The notes under the pieces: model-generated
Databases searched by the model: none
Seen by the model: only the letters and a program-made list of their open reading frames with translations
Told to the model about the DNA's origin: nothing
Part shown: in pieces, positions 1 to 7,384 of the stretch
Layout of the letters: the number at the start of each line of letters is the position of its first letter
Position numbering within the stretch: position 1 is the first letter of the stretch
Translations under genes and position numbers: made by a program
Assembly (NCBI GenBank): GCA_020355145.1
Contig: CP070660.1
Location: 796,170 to 803,627 of the forward strand
DNA: 7,458 nucleotides
Source: Deltaproteobacteria bacterium
GTDB lineage: Bacteria > Desulfobacterota > DSM-4660 > Desulfatiglandales > B25-G16
Direction of reading: 5' to 3'

Positions 1-279
1 GTAGACCTTCTTTTCTCCAATAAAACTCTTTAGCCGTAAGATGAGGGCATCCTTAAACTCCGCAAGGATATCCGGCCTCATAGTTTGAGATACATCAATC
101 CCTATATAAAAGATATTAGGCTTAGGCTGCCTAAGCTGCCTTAGCTCGATGGCAAAATCCTTGTTAATAAAGTAAAGAGAGGTGATTGAGACACCAAGTG
201 CAACAACTAAAAAACAAAATATATGAAAGGCCCTTGCCTTAAGTAGGGATCTCTTTTTATAAAACCTATATCTCGTCAT
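1..279 (-). CDS. Membrane-anchored VWA-domain protein, N-terminal part (cut by window edge)
   Basis: This is a partial gene: 93 codons run from an ATG at 279 to base 1 without a stop, and the rest lies outside the window. The first 16 residues are strongly basic (several Lys and Arg). Residues about 17-38 form a hydrophobic membrane segment (AFHIFCFLVVALGVSITSLY). From about residue 55 the sequence NIFYIGIDVSQTM looks like the first strand of a von Willebrand factor A domain with its metal site (D62-x-S64-x-T66; the usual form is DxSxS/T). I infer an inner-membrane protein with its VWA domain outside the membrane helix, in the broad BatA/BatB-like or generic VWA class, whose members often act as scaffolds for protein assemblies. 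The partner and exact function cannot be told. It lies 81 bp downstream of gatB and could be cotranscribed. No good Shine-Dalgarno precedes the ATG; the frame stays open back to the gatB stop, but it holds no other ATG, GTG or TTG. Confidence 0.7.
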   Translation of the reverse strand, partial: MTRYRFYKKRSLLKARAFHIFCFLVVALGVSITSLYFINKDFAIELRQLRQPKPNIFYIGIDVSQTMRPDILAEFKDALILRLKSFIGEKKVY

Positions 280-360
280 CTGTTTGATAATTTGATAAGT
301 CTCTAGGAATTTGGATAGATTTAAGGAAGGCAGTGAAAACCTGACATAAATATAAAGATT

Positions 361-1794
361 CTAGCCTTTAAAGACAGTTAGTGCACTATTTAAGATCTCG
401 TTGACAAGCCTGGGATTGGCCTTTCCGTGGGTTTTTCTCATCACCTGGCCGACAAAAAATCCAAATAACTGTCCCTTCCCTTTTTTATATCTATCTACCT
501 GATCGGGGTTTTCCCTCAAAACCTGCTCAACAACGGCGGCAATCTCTGCCTTATCGGAGATCTGTATCAATCCCTTATCCCTTACAATTGTCTTGGCTGG
601 ACTTCCTTCCCTGTACATCTCCTTAAATACATCCTTGGCTATCTTACCGCTGATGGTACCATCTTTTATCATCTTTAAAAGCTCAGAGAGGGCCGAGGGA
701 CTTACCGGACAATCCTCTATCTGCCCGTCATCACCCTTTAATTCCCTTAAAAGCTCGCCCATAATCCAGTTGCTGGCCATTTTTGCATCGCCTGTCTCTC
801 GAGCGCAAAGCTCAAAGTAATCAGCCAGTTCTCTGGAAGATGTCAGCACTTCTGAATCGTACCTTGGTAAGCCATACTGATCAATAAAGCGTTTCATCTT
901 TTCATCAGGGAGTTCGGGGAGATTGGCCCTGATAGCATCGAGCCGTTCCTGATCCACCACTAATGGGAGAAGATCCGGCTCCGGAAAATACCTGTAGTCG
1001 TGAGATTCCTCTTTGCTCCTCAAGGGATAAGTTTTTCCCTCATTCTCATTCCAGAGCCTGGTTTCCTGAATGACTTCCCCACCACTTTCCAGGATATCCT
1101 GTTGTCTTTCAATCTCATATTCAAGGGCCTTCTGCACATGCCTGAATGAATTCATATTCTTCAGCTCTGTTCTCCTACCCTTCACCCCTTTTTGCCTTAA
1201 TGATAGATTAGCATCACATCTAAAGCTTCCCTCCTCCATGTTTCCGTCTGAGATGCCAAGATAGCGTAGAATAGAACGAAGTCTTTTTAGATAGGAGACT
1301 GCCTCCTCAGTGGATACGATATCTGGTTCGCTAACGACTTCGATTAAAGGCACGCCGCAGCGATTGAAATCTATATAACTTAGGCCTTCTGCATCATTAT
1401 GAATAGATTTTCCTGCATCCTCTTCAATATGTATCCTCCTCAGGCCTATCCTTTTTTTCCCATGATCTGTCTGTACCTCAATCCATCCACGTTCAGCTAT
1501 GGGAGACTCGTATTGGGATATCTGATATCCCTTCGGAAGGTCCGGGTAGAAGTAGTTCTTCCTCGCAAAACGGCTTTCAGGGGAGATATGACAATGTGTA
1601 GCCAATGCCATCATCAAGGCATACTCTACTGCATTTTTATTTAATACAGGTAGAATTCCAGGAAACCCAAGACAGATCGGACATGCATGAGTATTTGGCT
1701 CTGCTCCATAGGTGGTGGAGCAACCGCAGAATATCTTGCTTGCTGTCTTTAGTTGGGCATGAACCTCCAGGCCTATAACTGCCTCGTAGTCCAT
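361..1794 (-). CDS. gatB: Aspartyl/glutamyl-tRNA(Asn/Gln) amidotransferase subunit B
   Basis: GatB is the tRNA-binding kinase and transamidase subunit of the cytoplasmic GatCAB complex. It activates misacylated Glu-tRNA(Gln) or Asp-tRNA(Asn) with ATP and receives ammonia from GatA. The 477-residue length is normal for a complete GatB. Visible family features are the N-terminal GLEVHAQL with E10 and H12, a zinc-type cysteine set (C23, C25, C38, C41), HIEEDAGK with E124/E125, and the signature [19 protein letters not shown] at about 140-158. The last 140 residues form the helical and YqeY-like tail that contacts tRNA. The ATG at 1794 is 4 bp after the ilvE stop, and the likely ribosome binding site AGGA (1802-1805) lies inside the end of ilvE, so translation is probably coupled. 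gatA and gatC are not in the window. The gene looks intact. Confidence 0.98.
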   Translation of the reverse strand: MDYEAVIGLEVHAQLKTASKIFCGCSTTYGAEPNTHACPICLGFPGILPVLNKNAVEYALMMALATHCHISPESRFARKNYFYPDLPKGYQISQYESPIAERGWIEVQTDHGKKRIGLRRIHIEEDAGKSIHNDAEGLSYIDFNRCGVPLIEVVSEPDIVSTEEAVSYLKRLRSILRYLGISDGNMEEGSFRCDANLSLRQKGVKGRRTELKNMNSFRHVQKALEYEIERQQDILESGGEVIQETRLWNENEGKTYPLRSKEESHDYRYFPEPDLLPLVVDQERLDAIRANLPELPDEKMKRFIDQYGLPRYDSEVLTSSRELADYFELCARETGDAKMASNWIMGELLRELKGDDGQIEDCPVSPSALSELLKMIKDGTISGKIAKDVFKEMYREGSPAKTIVRDKGLIQISDKAEIAAVVEQVLRENPDQVDRYKKGKGQLFGFFVGQVMRKTHGKANPRLVNEILNSALTVFKG

Positions 1795-1798
1795 GCCT

Positions 1799-2866
1799 CT
1801 ATCCTATCTTTTCTCTCCAACCATAAGGATCAGGCTTTTCCGCATACTGGATGGCCACAATCTCATCATAAAGTCTTTGGGATAACTCCCCCATCTTACC
1901 TCCAGCTATCACATAGTCCTTATCCTTATATGTTATCTGTCCAACCGGTGATATAACAGCTGCGGTTCCAGTTCCAAAGGCCTCTCTAAGACGCCCACTG
2001 GTAGCAGCAACAAAAACTTCATCAATAGAGACCGATTTCTCTTTCATCTTCAGACCCCAATCCCTGACAATCCTGATTACGGAATCCCTGGTGATACCCC
2101 CTAAAATACTTCCTGCAAGAGGCGCGGTTATGATCTCATCATCTATTACGAAGAACATATTCATGGTTCCCACCTCTTCTACCCACCTCTTTTCACATCC
2201 GTCCAACCAGAGAACCTGGGTAAAACCCCTTTTTTTGGCCTCCTCTGCTGCCAGCAAGCTATTTGCATAGTTGCCTGCAGTCTTGGTATCTCCAGTAGAG
2301 CCAGGAACGGCCCTGACGTATCTATCCTCTACATAAATTTTGATGGGATTCAGTCCTTCTCGATAGTAGGATCCAACAGGCCCTATAATAATGTAGAATA
2401 GATATTTATTCGCTGGGTGGACACTCAGGAATGCCTCGGTTGCAATCATCGTAGGCCTAATATAAAGAGAGGTCCCCCGACTTTTAGGGATCCATTCCCG
2501 GTCAAGGAGTATCAGTTTTTTCAGTGCCTCAATGGCGAGCTCTACATCAAGCTCTGGCATACATACCCTTCCTGCTGAATAGTTTAATCTCTTAAAATTA
2601 TCAACTGCCCTGAATAGATATATCCCACCATCTTTACCGTAATAGGCCTTTAGACCCTCGAAGATCTCTTGTCCATAATGGAGACAGGCGGCGGCCGGGT
2701 CAAGTCTTAGGTAGCCATAGGCCACTATCCTCGCATTGTGCCAACCACGGTTGGTATCGTAATCGATGAGGAGCATATGGTCGGCAAATATTTCACCAAA
2801 CCCAAGTTTGGATTCATCGGCTGGTTTTTCCTTCAGTTGAGTGGCTAAATTCACCTTGATTTCCAT
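1799..2866 (-). CDS. ilvE: Branched-chain amino acid aminotransferase
   Basis: This is a PLP-dependent fold-type IV aminotransferase. It carries out the last step of Val, Leu and Ile synthesis and the first step of their breakdown, exchanging the amino group with glutamate/2-oxoglutarate in the cytoplasm. From the chosen start it has 355 residues, usual for the longer, eukaryote-like BCAT class. The Schiff-base lysine is K195 in [18 protein letters not shown]. The cofactor-binding glutamate is E231 in VEEVGTMN, and GGITRDSVI and [21 protein letters not shown] follow in the order typical of the class. The CxxC redox pair of mammalian enzymes is absent (AAVIS in its place). The reading frame can be extended six codons to a TTG at 2884, but the G-rich ribosome binding site would then be coding, so I prefer the ATG at 2866. 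gatB follows after 4 bp, so the two are probably one transcription unit. Confidence 0.95.
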   Translation of the reverse strand: MEIKVNLATQLKEKPADESKLGFGEIFADHMLLIDYDTNRGWHNARIVAYGYLRLDPAAACLHYGQEIFEGLKAYYGKDGGIYLFRAVDNFKRLNYSAGRVCMPELDVELAIEALKKLILLDREWIPKSRGTSLYIRPTMIATEAFLSVHPANKYLFYIIIGPVGSYYREGLNPIKIYVEDRYVRAVPGSTGDTKTAGNYANSLLAAEEAKKRGFTQVLWLDGCEKRWVEEVGTMNMFFVIDDEIITAPLAGSILGGITRDSVIRIVRDWGLKMKEKSVSIDEVFVAATSGRLREAFGTGTAAVISPVGQITYKDKDYVIAGGKMGELSQRLYDEIVAIQYAEKPDPYGWREKIG

Positions 2867-2869
2867 ATT

Positions 2870-2880
2870 CCCCCCTTTTT
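2870..2880 (-). promoter_or_regulatory. Ribosome binding site that sets the ilvE start
   Basis: Reading along the minus strand, five A are followed by six G and then AAT before the ATG at 2866. This purine run is the only plausible Shine-Dalgarno sequence near the start. It falls inside the six extra codons of the TTG-initiated form, which argues for the ATG. The run of G pairs with the anti-SD partly through G-U pairs, so it is not a perfect site. Confidence 0.6.
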
Positions 2881-2883
2881 TCA

Positions 2884-2900
2884 AATAATTATCAATTATT
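2884..2900. promoter_or_regulatory. Palindrome and possible -10 box ahead of ilvE
   Basis: AATAATT-ATC-AATTATT is a perfect 7-bp inverted repeat around a 3-bp centre, 17 bp upstream of the ilvE ATG. On the minus strand its middle reads GATAAT (2888-2893), which matches a sigma70 -10 box in five of six positions. No good -35 is present: TTAGAT lies at about the right distance and matches poorly. If the box is used, the leader would be very short and a protein bound to the palindrome would block transcription. The A+T-only arms make chance palindromes more likely, so confidence is low. Confidence 0.33.
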
Positions 2901-2935
2901 AAGACAATTCATCTAATGTCCCGGATCTCTATTCC

Positions 2936-3237
2936 CTAAGTCCTTCGATTCATAAATTCGATTACGAACTTATTTAGACTTCGGCCGAGGAGTTCGACTG
3001 AGGCTCACTAGAAGTCCTCCCTTCGGTCTGCCCTCGGCCATGAGCCCCTCGGGGCCGAATGGCTCGGGCCGAATGGAACTCAGGGTCGAAGACAGTCGAA
3101 GCCCTCAGGACTTAGTGCTGACTTCGATGAGCCCCTCGGCTTGAGCTCGGGTCGAAGGCTCAGTCGAGCCGAGTGAGCAATTGCTCCGAGCAAGCTCGCC
3201 GAAATACGTCACTGTACTTGCGAATCGAAGCACTAAG
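2936..3237. repeat. Cluster of nested inverted and direct repeats, MITE/REP-like, non-coding
   Basis: The block is visibly richer in G+C than the sequence around it. Its ends are near-matching inverted repeats: CTAAGTCCTTCGATTC (2936-2951) against 3222-3237, 14 of 16 positions paired, nine of them in one run. Inside are further exact inverted repeats: GGCCGAGG 2983-2990 with 3032-3039, TCGACTGAG 2994-3002 with 3159-3167, CTCGGCT 3135-3141 with 3167-3173, and the palindrome GAGCAATTGCTC 3175-3186. The segment 3111-3127 pairs with 3225-3237 if TGAC is bulged out. Direct repeats are GGGCCGAATGG (3052-3062, 3066-3076) and GTCGAAG (3085, 3095, 3151). No target-site duplication is obvious at the ends and no protein is encoded. 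It resembles non-autonomous palindromic mobile repeats, but I cannot assign it to a family. Confidence 0.55.
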
Positions 3238-3279
3238 ATGCAAGTTCATAACACTTTTTTTTGGCAACCGATTTATGCT

Positions 3280-3329
3280 GGGCTGAAGGCAGATTCCAGT
3301 CCACCAGTTGGCGTGAAGCCTCTAAGCCC
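3280..3329. repeat. Two-part hairpin between the repeat cluster and the structured block
   Basis: GGGCT (3280-3284) pairs with AGCCC (3325-3329), and just inside it AGGC (3287-3290) pairs with GCCT (3318-3321). The two helices are separated by a small internal loop (GA against CTA). The apical part contains CCAGT twice (3296 and 3304). It is not followed by a T-run on either strand, so it is not a simple terminator. It adjoins the 3333-3578 domain and may belong to it. Confidence 0.4.
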
Positions 3330-3332
3330 TAT

Positions 3333-3578
3333 CTAAGGAAAATTAAGACATAAAAAAATCTATGTCAAGGAATTTAGTTACCGGAGTCTCCTGAATTATG
3401 AGGAAAACCAATTGCTTCTGAGCGTAAATCGGCTGGGAGCAGTGGGGTACCCATCGAGGTGAGCAGGAAGAGGAAAGCCCCGCCTTTAGAGCGGGGAAGG
3501 GGCAAGTATTCGCCGCCTGCGAACCCGATAGGGTCACGGCGGAAGCCTTGAAGCGAAGAACTAATGAGTTTTCCTTAG
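3333..3578. other. Possible structured RNA or transposon-end remnant
   Basis: CTAAGGAAAA (3333-3342) is the exact reverse complement of 3569-3578, and three more pairs are possible if AT at 3331-3332 is bulged. Within these ends are separate hairpins: GACATA/TATGTC (3347-3366), CCCCGC/GCGGGG (3478-3496), and CGCCG/CGGCG (3511-3541) capped by GACCC/GGGTC with one bulged A. GGGTACCC occurs near 3446-3453. No convincing gene is present: the longest minus-strand frame (3343-3537) has a GTG start without a ribosome binding site and a composition unlike the neighbours. The purine-rich run before the CCCCGC hairpin recalls right ends of IS200/IS605-type elements, where TnpB guide RNAs end, but no tnpB or iscB is in the window. 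A 10-bp inverted repeat alone could occur by chance; it is the combination that suggests an RNA or an element. Confidence 0.38.
3464..3496 (-). terminator. Possible intrinsic terminator of the ppsA/ketoacyl synthase operon
   Basis: On the minus strand a 6-bp all-G/C stem (CCCCGC, loop TCTAAAG, GCGGGG) is followed by CTTTCCTCTTCC. It lies about 185 bp past the ketoacyl synthase stop, the right side and orientation for the end of that operon. The tail is T-rich but interrupted by C, so termination may be weak. The same hairpin is part of the structured block described at 3333-3578, and the two readings compete. Confidence 0.35.
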
Positions 3579-3679
3579 GGGATCTGAGTTTACAAAGAAA
3601 ATAGATAGGTTCACTAAGCCCGATTGGAATTTCTAAAGAAACTCGAGATCTAGCTACCGATTTCTCTAGCTATTCTTTC

Positions 3680-4924
3680 TCACTGTTTATATTTCTTGAA
3701 AACAAGGCTTGCGTTTATGCCTCCGAAGCCAAATGAGTTCGAAAGGGCAAATCTTATATCTGAGCGCCGGGCTTGATGGGGGACATAATCTAAATCACAT
3801 CCGGGATCCGCCTCATCCAGATTAATGGTCGGGGGTATTATACCTTCCTGTAAGGTCTTTGCTGTAAATATCCCCTCCACCGCACCAGCAGCTCCCCACA
3901 TATGGCCTATCATCGATTTATTAGCACTGACCATGATATCCTTTACCCTCGGTCCAAATAAGTTTTTAATGGCCAGGGTTTCTGTCCCATCATTTGCTAT
4001 GGTAGAGGTTCCATGGGCGTTAATATAGTCTATGTCCTCTGGTTTAATTCCAGCCTCTTCAATGCCGAGTTCCATACATCTGAGTGCACTCTCCCCGCTT
4101 GGTAGGGGAGCAACCGCGTGATAAGCATCACAGGTGGAACCATAGCCCACTATCTCGGCATAAATTTTGGCCCCCCTGGCCCTTGCATGCTCAAGTTCTT
4201 CCAAGATTAGGACCCCTGAGCCCTCGCTTGTGACAAAGCCATTTCTCTTTTTATCAAAGGGCCTGCTTGACCTATGAGGTTGGTCATTCCACGAGGTCGC
4301 CAGTGCCCCGAGCTTATCCAGACTTGCCATTATGGTAGGACTAATACCAGCATCAGAGCCACCTACAATCATTACATCAGCCTCTCCGTATTTGATAGCC
4401 CTGAATCCCAACCCTATTGAATTTGTCCCTGCTGAACAGGCCTCTTGAAGGAAATGGTGAGGGCCTTGGGCCTTACACATAGCTGCCATCTCACCAGCAG
4501 CAGTATTGGCAGAAAGGTTAATTACCAGATATGGGGTGACATTCTTCATGAGCCCCTTTACAATGAGCTCATGGTTTGCCTCAAAGGTCTTGCAGGATCC
4601 AATCGCCGTAGCGGCTATTACCCCCGCCCTATATTCCTCGCCCGGGTTAACCTCAAATTTGCCATCCTCCAAGGCCATCTTAGTGGCTGCCAAAAGGAAG
4701 TGTACGAAACGATCCGTCCTCTTAATCTTCTTTGGTTTTAAAAAGTCCTCTGCTACAAAGTCCCTTACCTCACCGGCTACCTGACATTTAAGGGAAGAGG
4801 CATCGAACTGGGTAATCTTCTTGATCCCAGACTCCCCAGCGCATAACTTTCTCCAGCTCTCCTCTACACCTACGGCCAAAGGGGTTACAGCCCCCATACC
4901 TGTAATGACAATCCCTCTCTTCAC
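3680..4924 (-). CDS. FabF-type beta-ketoacyl-ACP synthase (KAS II-like)
   Basis: This is a condensing enzyme of the thiolase fold. It extends an acyl chain held on its active-site cysteine with malonyl-ACP, with loss of CO2, in type II fatty acid synthesis in the cytoplasm. The 414 residues match the FabF length and align end to end. The Cys-His-His triad is C163 (EACSAG), H304 (NAHGTST) and H341 (NKSMIGH), with K336 in the usual place, I108 in the acyl pocket and the gating loop FGFGG at 398-402. Position 161, before the nucleophile, is Glu where FabF normally has Thr, and HMWGAAG replaces the commoner HLLGAAG. It stands apart from acpP, fabG or fabD, so it could be the housekeeping KAS II or a paralogue for a special lipid; I therefore give no symbol. 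The start is GTG, supported by a perfect ribosome binding site, 10 bp after the ppsA stop. Confidence 0.92.
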   Translation of the reverse strand: MKRGIVITGMGAVTPLAVGVEESWRKLCAGESGIKKITQFDASSLKCQVAGEVRDFVAEDFLKPKKIKRTDRFVHFLLAATKMALEDGKFEVNPGEEYRAGVIAATAIGSCKTFEANHELIVKGLMKNVTPYLVINLSANTAAGEMAAMCKAQGPHHFLQEACSAGTNSIGLGFRAIKYGEADVMIVGGSDAGISPTIMASLDKLGALATSWNDQPHRSSRPFDKKRNGFVTSEGSGVLILEELEHARARGAKIYAEIVGYGSTCDAYHAVAPLPSGESALRCMELGIEEAGIKPEDIDYINAHGTSTIANDGTETLAIKNLFGPRVKDIMVSANKSMIGHMWGAAGAVEGIFTAKTLQEGIIPPTINLDEADPGCDLDYVPHQARRSDIRFALSNSFGFGGINASLVFKKYKQ

Positions 4925-4929
4925 CTCTT

Positions 4930-4936
4930 ACCTCCT
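4930..4936 (-). promoter_or_regulatory. Shine-Dalgarno of the ketoacyl synthase, overlapping the ppsA stop
   Basis: AGGAGGT, five bases (AAGAG) before the GTG start, is a full match to the anti-SD. Its first two bases are also the last two of the ppsA TAG stop. A ribosome finishing ppsA therefore sits on this site, which points to translational coupling. It also supports the GTG at 4924 as the true start. Confidence 0.85.
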
Positions 4937-7367
4937 ACCCTTCATCCACTTTTATCCCCATCTCCTCCTCTTTTTTGGCAACGGCAAGCCGTGTCTTAAC
5001 CACTGTGTCGGGTATAAGGCTTATCGAGTCAATACCACATTCTACCAGGAAGGTTGCAAAATCCGGAAAATCACTTGGTGCCTGACCACAGATACCTATC
5101 TTCCTTCCCCTCCTTTTTGCAACATCAATGACCTGTTTTACCATGGACTTTACCGCATCATTTCTCTCATCGAATATGTGGGATACCAGGTCACTGTCCC
5201 TGTCAAGGCCCAGGGTTAACTGGGTGAGGTCATTTGAGCCAATGGAGAACCCATCGAAGATATCCGCAAATCTATCCGCTGAAATCACATTGCTTGGGAT
5301 CTCACACATCACATAGAACTCAAGGCCATTTTCCCCTTGCACTAGCCCAAACTCTGCCATGGCCTTGATAACCTTTTCTCCCTCCTCAGGTGTCCTGCAA
5401 AATGGGACCATCACCTTTATATTGGTGAGGCCCATCTCATCCCTGGCCTTGAGGATTGCCTTGCACTCAAGGCCAAATGCCTCCTTGAATCTCTTATCAT
5501 AATATCGGGAGGCTCCCCTCCAGCCTATCATGGGGTTGCTCTCCACAGGTTCATAGAGGTGCCCGCCAATGAGGTTGGCGTATTCATTGGTCTTGAAGTC
5601 AGAGAGCCGAACGATGACATCATTAGGGTAAAACGCCGCACCGATTCTTCCAATACCCATGGCAAGTTTATCTGTAAAAAACTCCTCCTTGCTCCCCTCA
5701 TAGGCAGCGGTCATCTCATCGATCCTCTTAACGACCTGCCTTGTCTCAGGATCCCTTTTCTTCTTGAGCTCCTCGTAGTGGATGAGGGCAAGGGGGTGGA
5801 TTCCTATGTGGGAGTTGATGATAAACTCCTCACGTGCAAGACCAACGCCATCGTTGGGGATCTGGGCCTCCTTGAAGGCGTTTTCAGGTATCCCCACGTT
5901 CATCATGATATCCGTCTTGGTTTGTGGGATCTTTTCAAGGTCAAGCCTTTCAACATCAAAGGCAAGCAAACCATCATAGACATTGCCGATATCGCCCTGA
6001 GCACAGGATACCGTAATGGGTTGTCCGGTGGAAAGCCTTTGAGTCGCGTTTTCTGTTCCAATGATACAGGGAATCCCAAGCTCCCGGGACACGATGGCAG
6101 CATGGCAGGTGCGGCCTCCCTTGTTTGTTACAATGGCAGAGGCGATCTTCATGATGGGTTCCCAGTCAGGGTCTGTCATGGTGGTCACCAGCACCTCACC
6201 CTCCTTAAACTCCCCAATATGGGAGCTATCCTCTATGATATGGGCAGTTCCCTGGCCGATCTTAGTCCCCACTGCCTGGCCTGTAAGGATGAGCTTGCCG
6301 GTATCCTTGAGCACATAGGTCTCTATGGTATTCTCCTTGTGCTGGGAGTGCACCGTCTCTGGCCTTGCCTGCACCACAAAGAGCTCACCATTGGCCCCAT
6401 CCTTTGCCCATTCAATGTCCATGGGCTTCTTGTAGTGATCCTCGATAATACATGTCCATCTGGAAAGTGTAAGGATCTCATCATCGGTAAGCACAAAGCT
6501 CCTTCTCTCATCCTCCGTAGTCTCTATATCCCTTGTCGGTTGTTGAGGGTCATCGGTATAGATCATCTTTTTATCCTTGGTGCCGAGCCTCTTGTCCACG
6601 ATTGGCCGTTTCCCCTCTCGGAGTGTTGGTTTAAATACATAATAGTCATCCGGGTTCACGGCACCCTTTACCACGTTTTCCCCAAGCCCATAGGAGCCGG
6701 TGATAAAGACCGCATCCTTAAAGCCCGTCTCGGTGTCAATGGAGAATATAACACCGGCAGAGGCCTTATCACTCCGGATCATCTTTTGAACGGCAATGGA
6801 GAGGTAGACATCAAACTGGCCAAAGCCCTTATCGTGCCGGTATGAGATGGCGCGGTTGGTAAAAAGGCTGGCAAAACACCGCTTGCATGCATCGATCAAG
6901 GGGTCCTCTCCCTTGATATTGAGAAAGGTCTCCTGCTGTCCTGCAAAGGATGCATCAGGCAGATCCTCTGCTGTGGCAGAGGATCTAACAGCTACATCAA
7001 CTGCCTTGCCATATCTCCCCTCCATCTTCCTGTAACCCTCTACTATTGCCTGGGATAGATCAGCTGGAAACTCGCTGTGCCTTATTATAGACCTGACCCT
7101 CTGTCCCCTTGTCCGTAAATTCTCCATATCATGGGTGTTGAGGCCAGCTAGGGCATCCTTTATGGCCTGCTCTATCTGGGCCTCCTTGATGAGATACCTA
7201 TAGGCATAGGCGGTTATGGCAAATCCCCATGGGATATTTACACCTTGAGAGGTAAGCCTCTGGTACATCTCACCAAGGGATGCGTTCTTGCCCCCTACCA
7301 GGGGCACATCATCTATGGTGATCTCATCAAACCAAAGGACAAGCCTTTTTTCCCTATCTGATTCCAT
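4935..7367 (-). CDS. ppsA: Phosphoenolpyruvate synthase (pyruvate, water dikinase)
   Basis: PpsA converts pyruvate, ATP and water to PEP, AMP and phosphate in the cytoplasm, so carbon from pyruvate can enter gluconeogenesis. The 810 residues cover all three expected domains. The N-terminal ATP-grasp domain (about 18-340) has VGGKNASLGEM, VRSSATAEDLPDASFAGQQ and VVQARPETV. The swivelling phosphohistidine domain (about 365-465) has GGRTCHAAIVSRELGIP with the catalytic H422. The C-terminal PEP/pyruvate TIM barrel (about 485-800) has SIGSNDLTQLTLGLDRDS and ICGQAPSDFPDF with the acid-base C760. The length is close to that of E. coli PpsA, with no break. The lone reaction-specific alternative, pyruvate phosphate dikinase, is less likely because the VGGKNASLGEM start and the CGQAPSDFPDF ending are of the PpsA type. 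The ATG at 7367 is preceded by AAGGAGA at good spacing. It is the first gene of a two-gene operon with the ketoacyl synthase. Confidence 0.98.
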   Translation of the reverse strand: MESDREKRLVLWFDEITIDDVPLVGGKNASLGEMYQRLTSQGVNIPWGFAITAYAYRYLIKEAQIEQAIKDALAGLNTHDMENLRTRGQRVRSIIRHSEFPADLSQAIVEGYRKMEGRYGKAVDVAVRSSATAEDLPDASFAGQQETFLNIKGEDPLIDACKRCFASLFTNRAISYRHDKGFGQFDVYLSIAVQKMIRSDKASAGVIFSIDTETGFKDAVFITGSYGLGENVVKGAVNPDDYYVFKPTLREGKRPIVDKRLGTKDKKMIYTDDPQQPTRDIETTEDERRSFVLTDDEILTLSRWTCIIEDHYKKPMDIEWAKDGANGELFVVQARPETVHSQHKENTIETYVLKDTGKLILTGQAVGTKIGQGTAHIIEDSSHIGEFKEGEVLVTTMTDPDWEPIMKIASAIVTNKGGRTCHAAIVSRELGIPCIIGTENATQRLSTGQPITVSCAQGDIGNVYDGLLAFDVERLDLEKIPQTKTDIMMNVGIPENAFKEAQIPNDGVGLAREEFIINSHIGIHPLALIHYEELKKKRDPETRQVVKRIDEMTAAYEGSKEEFFTDKLAMGIGRIGAAFYPNDVIVRLSDFKTNEYANLIGGHLYEPVESNPMIGWRGASRYYDKRFKEAFGLECKAILKARDEMGLTNIKVMVPFCRTPEEGEKVIKAMAEFGLVQGENGLEFYVMCEIPSNVISADRFADIFDGFSIGSNDLTQLTLGLDRDSDLVSHIFDERNDAVKSMVKQVIDVAKRRGRKIGICGQAPSDFPDFATFLVECGIDSISLIPDTVVKTRLAVAKKEEEMGIKVDEG

Positions 7368-7384
7368 AATAGTCTCCTTCCATC

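Noticed and set aside
2867..2884. TTG at 2884 as the start of ilvE
   Set aside because: The six additional codons consist of the purine-rich ribosome binding site for the ATG at 2866, and no other ribosome binding site precedes the TTG.
2990..3010. GTTCGACT resembling a tRNA T-loop
   Set aside because: The base needed to close the T-stem is missing, and no acceptor, D or anticodon arm can be drawn around it.
2936..3237. CRISPR array
   Set aside because: The repeated words are short, irregularly spaced and mostly inverted; there are no evenly spaced identical repeats of CRISPR length.
3216..3262. Hairpin ACTTGC/GCAAGT followed by eight T on the plus strand, as a terminator
   Set aside because: The stem is only 6 bp with an 18-base loop, nine bases separate it from the T-run, and no plus-strand gene lies upstream for it to serve.
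3466..3484. GAGGAAAGCCC resembling the conserved GAGGAAAGUCC of RNase P RNA
   Set aside because: The other universally conserved RNase P RNA segments, such as ACAGAAA and the matching P4 strand, are absent from the following sequence.
3343..3537. 64-codon open frame on the minus strand inside the structured block
   Set aside because: It has a GTG start without a ribosome binding site, overlaps the hairpins at 3478-3496 and 3511-3541, and its protein shows no domain, membrane segment or resemblance to a known family.
5559..6845. 428-codon open frame on the plus strand opposite ppsA
   Set aside because: It lies entirely antisense to the intact, motif-rich ppsA gene. The translation shows no recognisable domain and is the usual shadow of a codon-biased gene.
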